A stretch of DNA of 64,000 nt. Origin: Dyella jiangningensis (GTDB lineage Bacteria; Pseudomonadota; Gammaproteobacteria; Xanthomonadales; Rhodanobacteraceae). The stretch covers positions 806,001 to 870,000 of the forward strand of contig NZ_NFZS01000004.1 of NCBI RefSeq assembly GCF_003264855.1. The letters are read 5' to 3'. A program made the position numbers and the translations under genes. This document shows, piece by piece, positions 52,088 to 62,181 of this stretch (within the stretch, counting starts at the first letter, position 1; each line of letters begins with the position of its first letter). Under the pieces are notes generated by a model. That model ran no database searches and had not been told where the DNA came from. It was given only the letters and a program-made list of their open reading frames with translations.

Positions 52088-52777
52088 TTAAGCCGTCGGA
52101 TCGTCGGTCTGGATCTGACGCTGCAGCACCGAGGAGAACTCTTCCTGGAACACCTCGTAGCGGGAGGCGACGCGCTCGACCTTGTTGGCGAAACGGTTGT
52201 AGGCCCACACGGCCGGGATCGCGGCGAACAGACCCATCGCGGTGGCGATCAGCGCTTCGGAAATGTGCGGGGCCACCACGGCGATGGTGACGTCCTTCAT
52301 CTCGCCGAGGCCCTGGAACGCGCCCATGATGCCGATGACGGTGCCAAACAGGCCGACGTACGGGCTGATCGAGCCGACGTTGGCGAGGAACTCCAGGTTG
52401 CGTTCGAGGCGACCGATCTCGCGGGTGCCGGCCACCCGCATGGCGCGCTCGGAGCCTTCGATGACGATGCGCATGTCATGCGTCTTGCGCTGACGCTGGC
52501 GCACGAACTCGCGGAAGCCCGACTCGAACACCGTCTCCATGCCGCCGTTGCCGGCGCCACGGTTGCTCACCTCGCGGAACAGCTGGGCGAGATCGGCGCC
52601 GGACCAGAAGCGCTCCTCGAAGCCCTCGGCTTCTTCCATCGCGGACTTCAGCTGCTGATGCTTGCGGATGATGATCACCCACGAGAGGAACGAGAACACG
52701 AGCAGCACCAGCATGACCGCCTGCACCAGGACGCTCGCCTCGGCGATCAGCTTGAAAATGTTGACTCCACTGTTCAT
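52088..52777 (-). CDS. tolQ: Tol-Pal system protein TolQ
   Basis: 229-residue MotA/TolQ/ExbB channel protein with three TMs (about 13-38, 138-160, 172-193). The conserved blocks ANVGSISPYVGLFGTVIGIMGAF and ISEALIATAMGLFAAIPAVWAYN form the proton path with TolR. It is 27 nt downstream of ybgC. Palindromic copy D begins 5 nt after its stop. Confidence 0.96.
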   Translation of the reverse strand: MNSGVNIFKLIAEASVLVQAVMLVLLVFSFLSWVIIIRKHQQLKSAMEEAEGFEERFWSGADLAQLFREVSNRGAGNGGMETVFESGFREFVRQRQRKTHDMRIVIEGSERAMRVAGTREIGRLERNLEFLANVGSISPYVGLFGTVIGIMGAFQGLGEMKDVTIAVVAPHISEALIATAMGLFAAIPAVWAYNRFANKVERVASRYEVFQEEFSSVLQRQIQTDDPTA

Positions 52778-52804
52778 TGCTCGAAGGTTCTCCAGCGCAC
52801 GTGC

Positions 52805-53236
52805 TTATTGAGGGGGAAGGCCGGGGATGAGATCGGCCGGAATCTGCACCGGACGCATGCGGTTGACGTCGACACACGCCACGCGCACCTTCGCGCGGAT
52901 CAGCTCCGCGCCGTCCGCCCGGCGGATCGTTTGGGCGAAAAGGATACTGGCTGCGCGCCGCTCTTTGACTTCAACGCTTACCGACAGTTCATCATCCAGC
53001 AGGGCCGCCTTGAGGAAGTCGATTTGCATCTCGCGGACCAGGAAGGCCAGGCCGGTCGATTCCTTGACGGCCGACTGGCTGATGCCCATGCCGCGCAGCC
53101 ACTCGGTGCGGGCACGCTCCATGAAACGCAGGTAGCTGGCGTGGTAGACCACCCCGCCCGCGTCCGTGTCTTCCCAATAGACGCGGACCGGCCACTGGAA
53201 CGGGTCGGTGACGGGTACGGACGAATGATCAGACAT
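52805..53236 (-). CDS. ybgC: Acyl-CoA thioesterase YbgC
   Basis: 143-residue hotdog thioesterase. [31 protein letters not shown] carries the catalytic Asp and conserved His/Tyr; [17 protein letters not shown] follows. Hydrolyses short or medium acyl-CoAs at the inner membrane. Its start overlaps the ruvB stop by 8 nt, joining the ruv and tol-pal clusters in one transcription direction. Confidence 0.95.
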   Translation of the reverse strand: MSDHSSVPVTDPFQWPVRVYWEDTDAGGVVYHASYLRFMERARTEWLRGMGISQSAVKESTGLAFLVREMQIDFLKAALLDDELSVSVEVKERRAASILFAQTIRRADGAELIRAKVRVACVDVNRMRPVQIPADLIPGLPPQ

Positions 53237-54278
53237 CGGCGTTGCCGGCAGTGAAGAGGTCGGCGGAACTGGGCTGGCGCGGCGGCGGGGTCAGGCCGAG
53301 ATGGCGCCAGGCCTTGGCGCTGGCCATGCGGCCGCGGGCCGTGCGGATCAGGAAACCCTGCTGGATCAGGTAGGGCTCGACTACGTCTTCGAGCGTGCCG
53401 CGGTCTTCACTCAAGGCTGCCGCCAGCGACTCCACGCCCACCGGTCCGCCGTCGAAGTTCTCGATGATGGTGGACAGCAGGCGGCGATCGAGCTCGTCGA
53501 AACCTTCGGCATCGACCTTGAGCATGTCCATCGCGGCGCGCGCGGCATCGCGGGTGATCTGTCCGCCGGCGCGTACCTCGGCATAATCGCGCACGCGTCG
53601 CAGCAGGCGGTTGGCGATGCGCGGTGTGCCGCGCGAGCGGCGCGCGATCTCCTGCGCGCCTTCCGGCTCGCAGGCAATGCCCAGGATGCGCGCCGAGCGA
53701 CGCACGATGGCAGTGAGCTCGTCGGGCGTATAGAACTCCAAACGCTGCACGATGCCGAAGCGATCACGCAGTGGCGCCGTGAGCAGGCCGGCGCGCGTGG
53801 TGGCGCCGATCAGCGTGAAAGACGGCAGGTCGAGCTTGATCGAGCGGGCCGCGGGGCCTTCGCCGATCATGATGTCGATCTGGAAATCTTCCATCGCCGG
53901 ATAAAGGACTTCCTCCACCACCGGCGAGAGGCGATGGATTTCGTCCACGAACAGCACATCGTGCGGCTCGAGGTTGGTCAGCAGCGCGGCGAGATCCCCT
54001 GCCCGCTCCAGCACTGGGCCGGAGGTCGAGCGAACGTTGACGCCCAGCTCGTTCGCGATCACATGGCTGAGCGTGGTCTTGCCCAGGCCAGGCGGACCGA
54101 AGATCAGCACGTGGTCCAGTGCGCCACCACGCTTCTTGGCCGCTTCGATGTAGATCGACAGCTGTTCGCGCACCGCCTGCTGGCCCAGGTATTCGGCCAG
54201 CCGTTTCGGACGGATGGAGGCTTCCAGGGCCTCGTCGTCCATCTGGGACGCGGCGGTAACGATGCGGTGTTCGGTCAT
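53229..54278 (-). CDS. ruvB: Holliday junction branch-migration helicase RuvB
   Basis: 349-residue AAA+ motor. Walker [12 protein letters not shown], Walker [10 protein letters not shown], sensor [10 protein letters not shown], sensor II / winged helix [21 protein letters not shown] and the Arg-rich C-terminus. Drives branch migration on RuvA. Here it is separated from ruvA by kup instead of directly following it. Confidence 0.97.
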   Translation of the reverse strand: MTEHRIVTAASQMDDEALEASIRPKRLAEYLGQQAVREQLSIYIEAAKKRGGALDHVLIFGPPGLGKTTLSHVIANELGVNVRSTSGPVLERAGDLAALLTNLEPHDVLFVDEIHRLSPVVEEVLYPAMEDFQIDIMIGEGPAARSIKLDLPSFTLIGATTRAGLLTAPLRDRFGIVQRLEFYTPDELTAIVRRSARILGIACEPEGAQEIARRSRGTPRIANRLLRRVRDYAEVRAGGQITRDAARAAMDMLKVDAEGFDELDRRLLSTIIENFDGGPVGVESLAAALSEDRGTLEDVVEPYLIQQGFLIRTARGRMASAKAWRHLGLTPPPRQPSSADLFTAGNADV

Positions 54279-54344
54279 GGGGCGAAATTATGGCAGAGCG
54301 GGATGACGCAGGCATTGAAAAATGCCCGTCCTGCCAGGCCCGCA

Positions 54345-54374
54345 AAGAAAAAAGCGCCCGAGGGCGCGTTTTTT
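54345..54374 (-). terminator. Intrinsic terminator of kup
   Basis: On the minus strand GCGCCC, loop TC, GGGCGC and TTTTTTC, with A-rich sequence before it. It separates the kup transcript from ruvB. Confidence 0.85.
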
Positions 54375-54376
54375 CA

Positions 54377-56278
54377 TCAGATCTCGACCTGTGCGCCCAG
54401 TTCGATCAGGCGATTGCCCGGAATCTGGAAAAACGCCGTGGCCGGCAAGGCATTGCGCGCCATGAAGGCGAACAGCTTGTCGCGCCACAGGGCCATGCCT
54501 GGGCGGCGGGCGTCCGCGATGATCGTTTCGCGCGACAGGAAGAACGTCGTGTCCATCATGTCGAACGGCAGGCCGACCTTGGAGCACTTGGACAGCGCCA
54601 GCGGGATGTTCGGATCCTCGGCGAAACCGAAGCGCAGCGCCAAGCCGAAGAAGTCGCCACCCAGCTCGCTGATCTCGATGCGCTCGCCGGGATCGGAGGT
54701 GGGAATTTCCAACATCTCCACCGTCAGCAGCACGTTGCGCTCATGCAGCACCTTGTTGTGCTTGAGGTTGTGCAGCAGCGCGTGCGGAACGGCATGCTGG
54801 TTGGCGGTGAGGAACACTGCAGTGCCCGGCACGCGCAGCGGCGGGTGCTCGGCGATGTTCTCGATGAAGGGCTCCAGCGCGAGACCGGACTGCTTGATCT
54901 CGCGCACCACCAGTTCGCGACCGCGGCGCCAGGTGGTCATCACGACGAAGACGCCGACGCCCAGCACCAGCGGGAACCAGCCGCCGTACTCGATCTTGAT
55001 GAGGTTCGCGCCGAGGAACGAGAGGTCGATCGTCAGCAGCAGGATGCCGGCGAAAATGACGGTGACCAGGCTCCAGTTCCACTGCCGGCGCGCCACGATC
55101 AACGCGAGGATGGTGGTGATGGTCATGGTGCCGGTCACGGCAATGCCATAGGCCGCGCTCAGGTTTTCCGAGCTGCGGAAACCCAGCACCGCCGCCAGCA
55201 CCATCACCAAGAGGAAGTTGTTCACCCATGGCACGAAGATCTGGCCCGACATTTCGCGCGAGGTGTGCACCACCGGCATGCGCATGGAGTAACCCAGCGA
55301 CATGGCTTCGCGCGTCATCGAGAACGCACCGGAGATCACCGCCTGCGATGCGATCACCGTGGCCACGGTGGCGAGGCCGATCATCGGGTACAGCAGCGGC
55401 TCGGGAGTGAGCTTGAAGAACGGGCTGTCGATTGCCTCGGGGTGATTGAGCAGCAACGCGCCCTGGCCGAAATAGTTGAGCACCAGCGCGGGCAGTACAA
55501 AGCTGAACCAGGCGAACCGGATCGGCCGCTTGCCGAAATGGCCCATGTCCGCATAGAGCGCCTCGGCACCAGTCAGCGCCAGCACCACGCCGCCCAGCGC
55601 AATGAACGCCTGCAGGCCATGGGTGAAGAAGAACCTCACGCCGTAGTAAGGATTGAGCGCCGTCAGCACATGCGGATTGCGCACGATCATGCGAAGGCCA
55701 AGCAGCGCGATGACGACGAACCACACCACCATCACCGGGCCGAACAGCTTGCCCACGCGCTCCGTACCGTGCCGCTGCAGTGCAAACAGCAGGAACAAGA
55801 TCACCGCCGTAATGGGCACGATCCAGTGATCGAGGCCCGGCGCAGCCACCTTCACGCCTTCCACGGCCGACAACACGGAAATGGCGGGCGTAATCACGCC
55901 ATCGCCATAAAACAGCGAGGCACCGAAGATGCCGATGATGGCGAGCAACCAACGCTGCCTCGGCTGACCGCCCACGCTGCGCAAGGCTAACGCGAGTAGC
56001 GCCATGATGCCGCCCTCGCCCTTGTTGTCCGCACGCATGATGAAGACCACGTACTTCAGCGACACCACGATGATCTGCGCCCAGAAGATCAGCGAGAGCA
56101 CACCGTAGATGCTTTCCGGCGTCGGCTTCAGGCCGTCATGGCTGAGCGTGGTTTGCAGCGTGTACAGCGGGCTGGTGCCGATGTCGCCGTACACCACGCC
56201 GACGGCGCCGAGCGCCAGCGCAGCGAGGCGTCGCTTGGCGTCAGCGTCGGTCATGCCGTGGGTGGAATCCGGAGTCAC
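54377..56278 (-). CDS. kup: KUP-type potassium uptake transporter
   Basis: 633 residues with about 12 membrane helices. The N-terminal signature ALGAVGVVYGDIGTSPLYTLQTTL, LFYGDGVITPAISVLSAVEG and GVVLALTGAEALYADMGHFG are diagnostic of K+/H+ symporters of the KUP family. The C-terminal ~170 residues are cytoplasmic. GTG start 3 nt after the ruvA stop; an ATG eight codons in is an alternative. Lies between ruvA and ruvB. Confidence 0.95.
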   Translation of the reverse strand: MTPDSTHGMTDADAKRRLAALALGAVGVVYGDIGTSPLYTLQTTLSHDGLKPTPESIYGVLSLIFWAQIIVVSLKYVVFIMRADNKGEGGIMALLALALRSVGGQPRQRWLLAIIGIFGASLFYGDGVITPAISVLSAVEGVKVAAPGLDHWIVPITAVILFLLFALQRHGTERVGKLFGPVMVVWFVVIALLGLRMIVRNPHVLTALNPYYGVRFFFTHGLQAFIALGGVVLALTGAEALYADMGHFGKRPIRFAWFSFVLPALVLNYFGQGALLLNHPEAIDSPFFKLTPEPLLYPMIGLATVATVIASQAVISGAFSMTREAMSLGYSMRMPVVHTSREMSGQIFVPWVNNFLLVMVLAAVLGFRSSENLSAAYGIAVTGTMTITTILALIVARRQWNWSLVTVIFAGILLLTIDLSFLGANLIKIEYGGWFPLVLGVGVFVVMTTWRRGRELVVREIKQSGLALEPFIENIAEHPPLRVPGTAVFLTANQHAVPHALLHNLKHNKVLHERNVLLTVEMLEIPTSDPGERIEISELGGDFFGLALRFGFAEDPNIPLALSKCSKVGLPFDMMDTTFFLSRETIIADARRPGMALWRDKLFAFMARNALPATAFFQIPGNRLIELGAQVEI

Positions 56279-56281
56279 GTG

Positions 56282-56881
56282 TCAGTTTCCTAGTGCGGCG
56301 CGCAGCGCCTTGCGGATGATCGATTCGGCGGTGTCGCCTTCGGCAGCCACCTTCTGCACCAGGCGGGTGACTTCCGCCGGCTTGTAACCCAGCTGCTGCA
56401 GCGCCACCGTCGCCTCGCCTGCCGGGTCGAGTGGCGCACCATTCGTTGTGGCGCTCGTACCCGGCAGCGTGACGGCCAGGCCATCCACGCGATCACGCAG
56501 TTCGACCACCATGCGTTCGGCGGTCTTTTTGCCAATGCCGGGGATCTTGGTCAACGCGACCACATCACCGGTCTGCACGAGGCGCGCGAAATCGTTGGTG
56601 GACACCCCGGACAACACGGCCAGCGCGATCTTCGCGCCGATGCCGCTGACCTTCTGCAGGTTGCGGAACAGCGCGCGCTCGGCTTCATGCATGAAGCCAT
56701 ACAGCGCGACGCTGTCTTCCTTCACCGCGTAATGCGTGAGCAGGGTGACTTCCTTGCCGGTGGAGGGCAGGTCGTAGATGGTGGACATCGGCGCTTCGAG
56801 CTCGTAGCCCACGCCGCCCACCTCCACCAGCAGCCACGGCGGCTGCTTGGATACCAGGATGCCGCGAAGGCGACCGATCAT
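56282..56881 (-). CDS. ruvA: Holliday junction DNA helicase RuvA
   Basis: 199 residues. OB-fold domain I ([28 protein letters not shown]), two helix-hairpin-helix motifs ([37 protein letters not shown]) and C-terminal domain III (about 150-199, [15 protein letters not shown]) that contacts RuvB. ATG overlaps the ruvC stop by 4 nt. Confidence 0.96.
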   Translation of the reverse strand: MIGRLRGILVSKQPPWLLVEVGGVGYELEAPMSTIYDLPSTGKEVTLLTHYAVKEDSVALYGFMHEAERALFRNLQKVSGIGAKIALAVLSGVSTNDFARLVQTGDVVALTKIPGIGKKTAERMVVELRDRVDGLAVTLPGTSATTNGAPLDPAGEATVALQQLGYKPAEVTRLVQKVAAEGDTAESIIRKALRAALGN

Positions 56882-57396
56882 CGCCGTCTCCACGCGGTAC
56901 GCGGAATGCCGACACGCTGCAGGCTCGCGCGCGTGTGCGCATGCGTCACGGCGATCGCGAGCGCATCCGCCGCATCGGCCTGCAGCGGCCCCTTGAGTCC
57001 GAGCAGGACACCGATCATGTGCTGTACCTGGGTCTTGTCGCCTCGGCCACTGCCGACCACGGCTTGTTTGACTTCTGTCGCTGCGTATTCGTGCACCGCG
57101 ATCCCCTGACTGACGACCGCGCAGATCGCGGCTCCCCTCGCCTGCCCCAGTTTCAGTGCCGAATCGGCGTTGCGCGCCATGAATACCCGTTCCACGCCGC
57201 ACTCATCCGGTCGATGGGCGGCGATGATGGCACACAGCTCGTCAAAGATGCGTTTCAGGCGCAGGGGAAAGGAGGCCTCGCCGGCCACCGCCAGCGCGCC
57301 ATGGAAAACGTGGGACAGCTTGCCGCTGGCGTCGACATCGATGATGCCGACACCGGTGCGCTGGCTGCCCGGATCAATGCCGATGATGCGTGTCAT
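56878..57396 (-). CDS. ruvC: Crossover junction endodeoxyribonuclease RuvC
   Basis: 172 residues. The four catalytic acids are visible in [27 protein letters not shown], and [13 protein letters not shown]. Cuts Holliday junctions with RuvAB. The ATG at 57396 gives the canonical [10 protein letters not shown]; an ATG seven codons upstream is unlikely. Confidence 0.96.
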   Translation of the reverse strand: MTRIIGIDPGSQRTGVGIIDVDASGKLSHVFHGALAVAGEASFPLRLKRIFDELCAIIAAHRPDECGVERVFMARNADSALKLGQARGAAICAVVSQGIAVHEYAATEVKQAVVGSGRGDKTQVQHMIGVLLGLKGPLQADAADALAIAVTHAHTRASLQRVGIPRTAWRRR

Positions 57397-57435
57397 GTGT
57401 GTGGCGTCGCCGGGCATGGCGAACGGCAGGACGGC

Positions 57436-58170
57436 TTAGCTCGCCGCCTCGGCGGGCAGCAGCGCGTTGTGCGAAACGTCACTGACGTCGTCGAGGCTGT
57501 CGAGTTTCTCGAGCAGGTCGAGCAGCGGTTCCAGCGCCTCCTCGGGCACGGGCACGCGATTGTTCGGGCGCATGCCGACGCCGGCATGCTGGGCATTCAG
57601 GCCGGCCGTGGCGAGCGCCTGCTGCACGGCTTCGAAGTTTTCCGGCGCGCACAGCACGGTGCTTTCGCCGTTCTCGTTCACCACGTCGTCCGCACCGGCG
57701 TCGAGCGCGGCTTCCAGCACCTTTTCTTCGGCCGCTTCATCGCCACCGGTGGCGAACACGAGCTCGCCCAGGCGAGAGAACTGGAACGACACCGAGCCGG
57801 AGGTGCCGAGGTTGCCGCCGTGCTTGGTCAGCGCGTGGCGCACGTCGGCCACGGTACGGGTCGGGTTGTCGGTGAAGCAGTCGATGATGAGCGCGACGCC
57901 ACCGGGGCCGTAGCCTTCGTAACGCAGCTCTTCCATCGAGGCGCCGCCATCGGCGCCCGAGCCGCGCTTGATCGCGCGCTCGATGGTGTCCTTGGGCATG
58001 TTGGCCGACAGGGCCTTGTCCACGGCCGAGCGCAGACGCGGGTTGAGCGAAGGGTCGGGCACACCGGCACGCGTGGCGACGGTGATTTCGCGGATCAGCT
58101 TGGTGAACACCTTGGCGCGCTTGGCGTCTTCGGCGTTCTTGCGACCTTCGATGGACGGGCCTCTACCCAT
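57436..58170 (-). CDS. yebC: YebC/PmpR family regulator
   Basis: 244 residues of the YebC/TACO1 family, typical N-terminus [31 protein letters not shown], then [28 protein letters not shown] and [22 protein letters not shown]. Family members are transcriptional regulators or, as recently shown for several, relieve ribosome stalling. First gene of yebC-ruvC-ruvA. The usual MAGHSKW is replaced by MGRGPS. AGGAAG precedes the ATG. Confidence 0.94.
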   Translation of the reverse strand: MGRGPSIEGRKNAEDAKRAKVFTKLIREITVATRAGVPDPSLNPRLRSAVDKALSANMPKDTIERAIKRGSGADGGASMEELRYEGYGPGGVALIIDCFTDNPTRTVADVRHALTKHGGNLGTSGSVSFQFSRLGELVFATGGDEAAEEKVLEAALDAGADDVVNENGESTVLCAPENFEAVQQALATAGLNAQHAGVGMRPNNRVPVPEEALEPLLDLLEKLDSLDDVSDVSHNALLPAEAAS

Positions 58171-58248
58171 GGCACTTCCTGCAGTCTGGCTTAACGGACA
58201 AGACGCGAATTGTATCGCCTTGGGGCGGGAGGCTAGCAAGCCGCCGGA

Positions 58249-58905
58249 TCAAGCGCCGCTGCCGGCCCGGGTGGTGGGGCGGTCGAAATGGCCGGTCTGC
58301 AGGAACTGCGTGACCTGCCGCGCCACCTCCGGCACGAACAGCAGCCCGGTATGGTTGGACTCCACCACGCAGTGGTCGGCAATGCCTGGCAGGCGCGTTT
58401 CGGCCACGGTCACGCAGCCGTCGTTGTCGCCGTCGAACTGGCCGATCATCGCACCCAGGCCGAGGGAGACCCGGCCCGCGACCACGCCGACGTCGCGCGG
58501 CCCCGTCCAGCGCTCGAAACCGTGTTCGAGCAGCTCGCGGTTGTGGCCCAGCAGCACCTCGCCGCCTTTACCCATGCCGGCGAAGCGGCGTGCGGCCGCA
58601 CTGCCCTTCAGGGGCGAGCCCAGGCAGACGACCCGGCCCGGCGGCAGTTGCGCGCCTTCGGCACAGGTGCGCAGCGCCAGCAATCCGCCGAGGCTATGGC
58701 CGACCAGGTGCACGGTGCGGCCATCCTCGGCCAGCTCGCGCATGCGCGCCTGCAAACGGCCGAGGATGCGCTCCTGCGTGGTCGCGACACTCATGTAGTC
58801 GAACCGATGCACGCGAAAGCCCGCCTCCATCATCCGACGGTGCAGCATGAGGAGCGCGAAACCGCGCATCCACAGGCCGTGCAGCAGGATCACTTGATCG
58901 GACAT
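58249..58905 (-). CDS. Alpha/beta hydrolase (lipase/esterase-like)
   Basis: 218 residues. Oxyanion segment ILLHGLWMRGFALLMLHRRM, nucleophile elbow HLVGHSLGGLLAL, and late Asp/His candidates in GDNDGCVTV and VESNHTGLLFVP. No signal peptide, so cytoplasmic. Resembles small bacterial PGAP1/triacylglycerol-lipase-like hydrolases; substrate unknown. Confidence 0.85.
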   Translation of the reverse strand: MSDQVILLHGLWMRGFALLMLHRRMMEAGFRVHRFDYMSVATTQERILGRLQARMRELAEDGRTVHLVGHSLGGLLALRTCAEGAQLPPGRVVCLGSPLKGSAAARRFAGMGKGGEVLLGHNRELLEHGFERWTGPRDVGVVAGRVSLGLGAMIGQFDGDNDGCVTVAETRLPGIADHCVVESNHTGLLFVPEVARQVTQFLQTGHFDRPTTRAGSGA

Positions 58906-59055
58906 CGGAAAAATCGGACTTCCATCGGCGGGAAAACGAACGTCCGGGCGGCGGCGCCAGCCCGGACGTCATGGGAGTCCATTCTGCACGGAAAGTTGCG
59001 CAGGAACCGCGACGAGGCGCGCTGAACGACCGGCATCGCGTTCGGGCGCCTTTGC

Positions 59056-59185
59056 CTGTCATTCCGGCGCAGGCCGGAATCCAGAGACGCGTGGCGCGGC
59101 TTTCGCGTGACGGCAGGCGCTCTGTACCGGAGGCGAAAATCCGACGCTCCGGCCACTGGATTCCGGCCTGCGCCGGAATGACGGA
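59056..59185. repeat. Inverted intergenic repeat pair
   Basis: GTCATTCCGGCGCAGGCCGG followed by AATCCAG at 59058-59084, and its exact inverse ending GCGCCGGAATGAC at 59157-59183. Each unit is itself palindromic (CCGGCGCAGGCCGG). The pair encloses ~72 nt and sits between the hydrolase and aspS. Confidence 0.85.
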
Positions 59186-59193
59186 CCGAAGCA

Positions 59194-60963
59194 TCAGGCC
59201 GGCTTGGCTTCCGTGGCGACCTTGACGTGCAGCTCCTTCAGCTGCGCCTCGGCCACCGGCGACGGCGCGTCGGTCATCAGATCCTGCGCGCTGGTGGTCT
59301 TGGGGAAGGCGATCACGTCGCGAATCGACTCGGTGCCGGCCATCAGCGCCGCGATGCGGTCGATGCCGAAGGCCAGGCCGCCGTGAGGCGGGGCGCCGAA
59401 CTTCAGCGCCTTGAGCAGGAAGCCGAACTTGGCCTCGGCCTCTTCCGCGCCGATGCCCAGCAGCTCGAACACCGTGCTCTGCATCTCGGGACGATGGATA
59501 CGGATGGAACCGCCGCCGATCTCGTTGCCGTTGAGCACCATGTCGTAGCCGCGGCTCACCGCGATGGCCGCGTTGGCGCGCAGGTCGGCGACATCGTCGA
59601 CCTTGGGCGCGGTGAACGGGTGATGCAGGGCGACGAAGCGCTTTTCTTCCTCGTCATACTCGAACATCGGGAAGTCGGTGACCCACAGCGGCTTCCAGCA
59701 GTTTTCCACCATGCCACGGTCCTTGCCGACCTTGAGGCGCAGCGCGCCCATGAAGTCGGTAACGGCCTTCCAGCTGCCCGCGCCGAAGAACACCATGTCG
59801 CCGCTCTGCGCGCCGGTGAGCTTGAGCACGCCTTCCAGCGCGGCATCGTCGAGGAACTTCGCCACCGGCGAGTTGATGCCCTCGCGGCCCTTGGCAAGGT
59901 CGTCCACGCGCAGCCAGGCCAGGCCCTTCGCGCCGTACTTGGCGACGTATTCGGTGAGCTGGTCGATTTCCTTGCGGGTGATGGTGGCGCCGCCCGGCAC
60001 GCGCAGCGCGGCCACGCGGCCGTTCGCATCGTTCGCCGGTTCGGCGAACACCTTGAACTCCACGTGCTTCACCGCGTCGGCGATGTCGGTCAGTTCCAGC
60101 GCGATACGCAGGTCCGGCTTGTCCGAACCGAAGCGACGCATCGCTTCCGCCCAGGTCATGCGCGGGAAGGTGGCGTCGAGCTCGACGTTCTGCACTTCCT
60201 TGAACACGTGGCGGATCAGCTCCTCCACGAAATCCTGCACGTCCTTCTCTTCGACGAAGGCGAACTCGAGGTCGAGCTGGGTGAATTCCGGCTGGCGGTC
60301 GGCGCGCAGGTCTTCGTCGCGGAAGCAGCGGGCGATCTGATAGTAGCGGTCGAAACCGGCCATCATCAGGATCTGCTTGAACAGCTGCGGCGACTGCGGC
60401 AGCGCGTAGAACTGGCCCGGATGCACGCGGCTGGGCACCAGGTAGTCGCGTGCGCCTTCCGGCGTGGCCTTGGTGAGGATCGGCGTCTCGATATCCTGGA
60501 AACCGCGCGCGTCGAGGTAGCGGCGCAGCGCCTGCACCAGCTTGATGCGCGTGCGCATCATCTTCTGCATCTCGGGGCGGCGCAGGTCGAGGTAGCGGTA
60601 GGTCATCCGCATGTCCTCGTTGGGATTCTCGTGCAGCGCGAACGGCAGGTCCTTCGCGGCGTTGAGGATCTCCACCGTGTCGGCCAGCAGTTCCACCGTG
60701 CCGGTGCGCAGCTTGTCGTTGACCGACAGGCGCTTGCGGATGGTGCCGGTGACGCGCAGGCAGTATTCGTTGCCGATCTCGCCGGCCACGGCGAAGCCCG
60801 CGGCGTTCTCGCGCTCGATCACCACCTGGGCGATGCCCTCGTGGTCGCGCAGGTCGACGAAAGCCACGTGGCTCTGCAGGCGCAGGGTGTTGACCCAGCC
60901 ACAAAGGGTGACGGTCTGGCCGACCAGTGCCTCATCGATGAGGCCGCAATAATGCGTGCGCAT
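59194..60963 (-). CDS. aspS: Aspartyl-tRNA synthetase
   Basis: 589-residue bacterial-type AspRS. N-terminal OB anticodon domain ([23 protein letters not shown]), class II motif 2 in [31 protein letters not shown] insertion domain (about 280-410) and motif 3 in [16 protein letters not shown] start at 60963 (MRTHYCGL). No fmdB-aspS overlap; a DUF3011 gene lies between them. Confidence 0.97.
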   Translation of the reverse strand: MRTHYCGLIDEALVGQTVTLCGWVNTLRLQSHVAFVDLRDHEGIAQVVIERENAAGFAVAGEIGNEYCLRVTGTIRKRLSVNDKLRTGTVELLADTVEILNAAKDLPFALHENPNEDMRMTYRYLDLRRPEMQKMMRTRIKLVQALRRYLDARGFQDIETPILTKATPEGARDYLVPSRVHPGQFYALPQSPQLFKQILMMAGFDRYYQIARCFRDEDLRADRQPEFTQLDLEFAFVEEKDVQDFVEELIRHVFKEVQNVELDATFPRMTWAEAMRRFGSDKPDLRIALELTDIADAVKHVEFKVFAEPANDANGRVAALRVPGGATITRKEIDQLTEYVAKYGAKGLAWLRVDDLAKGREGINSPVAKFLDDAALEGVLKLTGAQSGDMVFFGAGSWKAVTDFMGALRLKVGKDRGMVENCWKPLWVTDFPMFEYDEEEKRFVALHHPFTAPKVDDVADLRANAAIAVSRGYDMVLNGNEIGGGSIRIHRPEMQSTVFELLGIGAEEAEAKFGFLLKALKFGAPPHGGLAFGIDRIAALMAGTESIRDVIAFPKTTSAQDLMTDAPSPVAEAQLKELHVKVATEAKPA

Positions 60964-61092
60964 GCGCTTGGAACTCCGGGCCGCGAAGCGGCGTGATGCG
61001 TGGACAAGAGGACCCGGAATGTTAACACCGGTGCGTCCGGTGGCGGGCGCGTGCGTGGCGCTCAGGCCACGCACGCCGTCCGAAAAGCGGGC

Positions 61093-61674
61093 TTACCAGC
61101 GGCGATCGACCGAGAACAGGCCGCGGCAGCCCCGGTTGACCCATACGCCGGCGCGGTTCCAGCCCCAGCTGTAGCCTTCCTCGCAGGGCGTGCCCGACAT
61201 CTGGCGCAGCAGCCTCACGCGTCCGTGGCCGCCGACGTCCACCTGGCAGAACTGGTAGCGCTTGTCGTTGCTCTCGCAGGAGAAGCGGATTTCGCGGTCC
61301 CAATCCGGGCCCGGGCGCCAGCCACCGTCATCGGGCGGGCGATAGCCCGGCGGCGGGTAGTAGCCACCACCACCCGGCGGTCGATAACCGCCACCTCGCC
61401 CCATTTCGACGAACTGGCCGCGGCAGCCGCGATCGACCCACAGGCCGCCGCGATCGACGCCCCAGGTCTGGCCGCGTGTGCACGGGCTGTTCGATTCCTG
61501 GCGGATCAGTTCCGCGTCGCGCCACGGCACCTGGCAGCGGGTGAATCGTCCGTCGTCACTGCCGCAGCGGACACTGTCGCGTCCCTGCGCCTGTGCGGCC
61601 GGCGCAGCCATCCCCAAAAGACCGATGGCGAGGCCGGCGGCGATGCCCATCAAGCCCGTACGTATGCGAAACAT
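61093..61674 (-). CDS. Secreted DUF3011 protein with two repeats
   Basis: 193 residues. Signal peptide about 1-29 (AAPAAQAQG). Two DUF3011 units, each with Cys-containing strands and a closing W-V-x-R-G-C-R-G motif: GLWVDRGCRGQFVEM and GVWVNRGCRGLFSVD. They are joined by a Gly/Pro/Tyr-rich linker. Eight Cys probably form disulfides. Common in xanthomonads; function unknown. Confidence 0.88.
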   Translation of the reverse strand: MFRIRTGLMGIAAGLAIGLLGMAAPAAQAQGRDSVRCGSDDGRFTRCQVPWRDAELIRQESNSPCTRGQTWGVDRGGLWVDRGCRGQFVEMGRGGGYRPPGGGGYYPPPGYRPPDDGGWRPGPDWDREIRFSCESNDKRYQFCQVDVGGHGRVRLLRQMSGTPCEEGYSWGWNRAGVWVNRGCRGLFSVDRRW

Positions 61675-61797
61675 GGATTCCCACTCCTGCGGTGACGTGG
61701 CGTCACGCTAGCGGGCGCATCATCAACCAAGATTGAACATCTTGCGATGGTTTCGCAGGAATCTGCACGCCGGCTACGCGGCGTTCAGACAAGCGCC

Positions 61798-62079
61798 TCA
61801 GCTGTCGCCGGATGAACTGGGCGCGGGCGCGGGCGCAGGCGCCGGTGCCGATGCGGCCGCACCGCTGTCGCCGGCAAGATTGCGCTTCTTGTCGCCGTCC
61901 TTCTTGAAGTCGGTCTCGTACCAGCCGCTGCCGGCGAGGCGGAAGCCGGGCGCGCTGACGCGGCGCTTCACTTCGGCGACATCGCAGGCGGGGCAGACCG
62001 CCGGGTCGGGGTCGGACATCTTCTGCAGGCGATCGAAACGATGGCCGCAGCTGCTGCATTCGAATTCGTAGATAGGCAT
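61798..62079 (-). CDS. FmdB-family zinc ribbon protein
   Basis: 93 residues. N-terminal zinc ribbon MPIYEFECSSCGHRFDRLQKM with CxxC ... CPAC as ligands (residues 8-11 and 29-32), then KRRVSAPGFRLAGSGWYETDFK typical of FmdB proteins, and an Ala/Pro-rich tail (APAPAPAPAP). Role unknown; often adjacent to aspS. Confidence 0.9.
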   Translation of the reverse strand: MPIYEFECSSCGHRFDRLQKMSDPDPAVCPACDVAEVKRRVSAPGFRLAGSGWYETDFKKDGDKKRNLAGDSGAAASAPAPAPAPAPSSSGDS

Positions 62080-62181
62080 GGAAACTCCGCAATCCAGCCG
62101 GCGTGTCTGCGTGACCCGTCGGGCCACGCGCCGGCAGCCCTGCATTATCGAGGCGCAGGCCCCAAATTCAATGCGGCAAGC

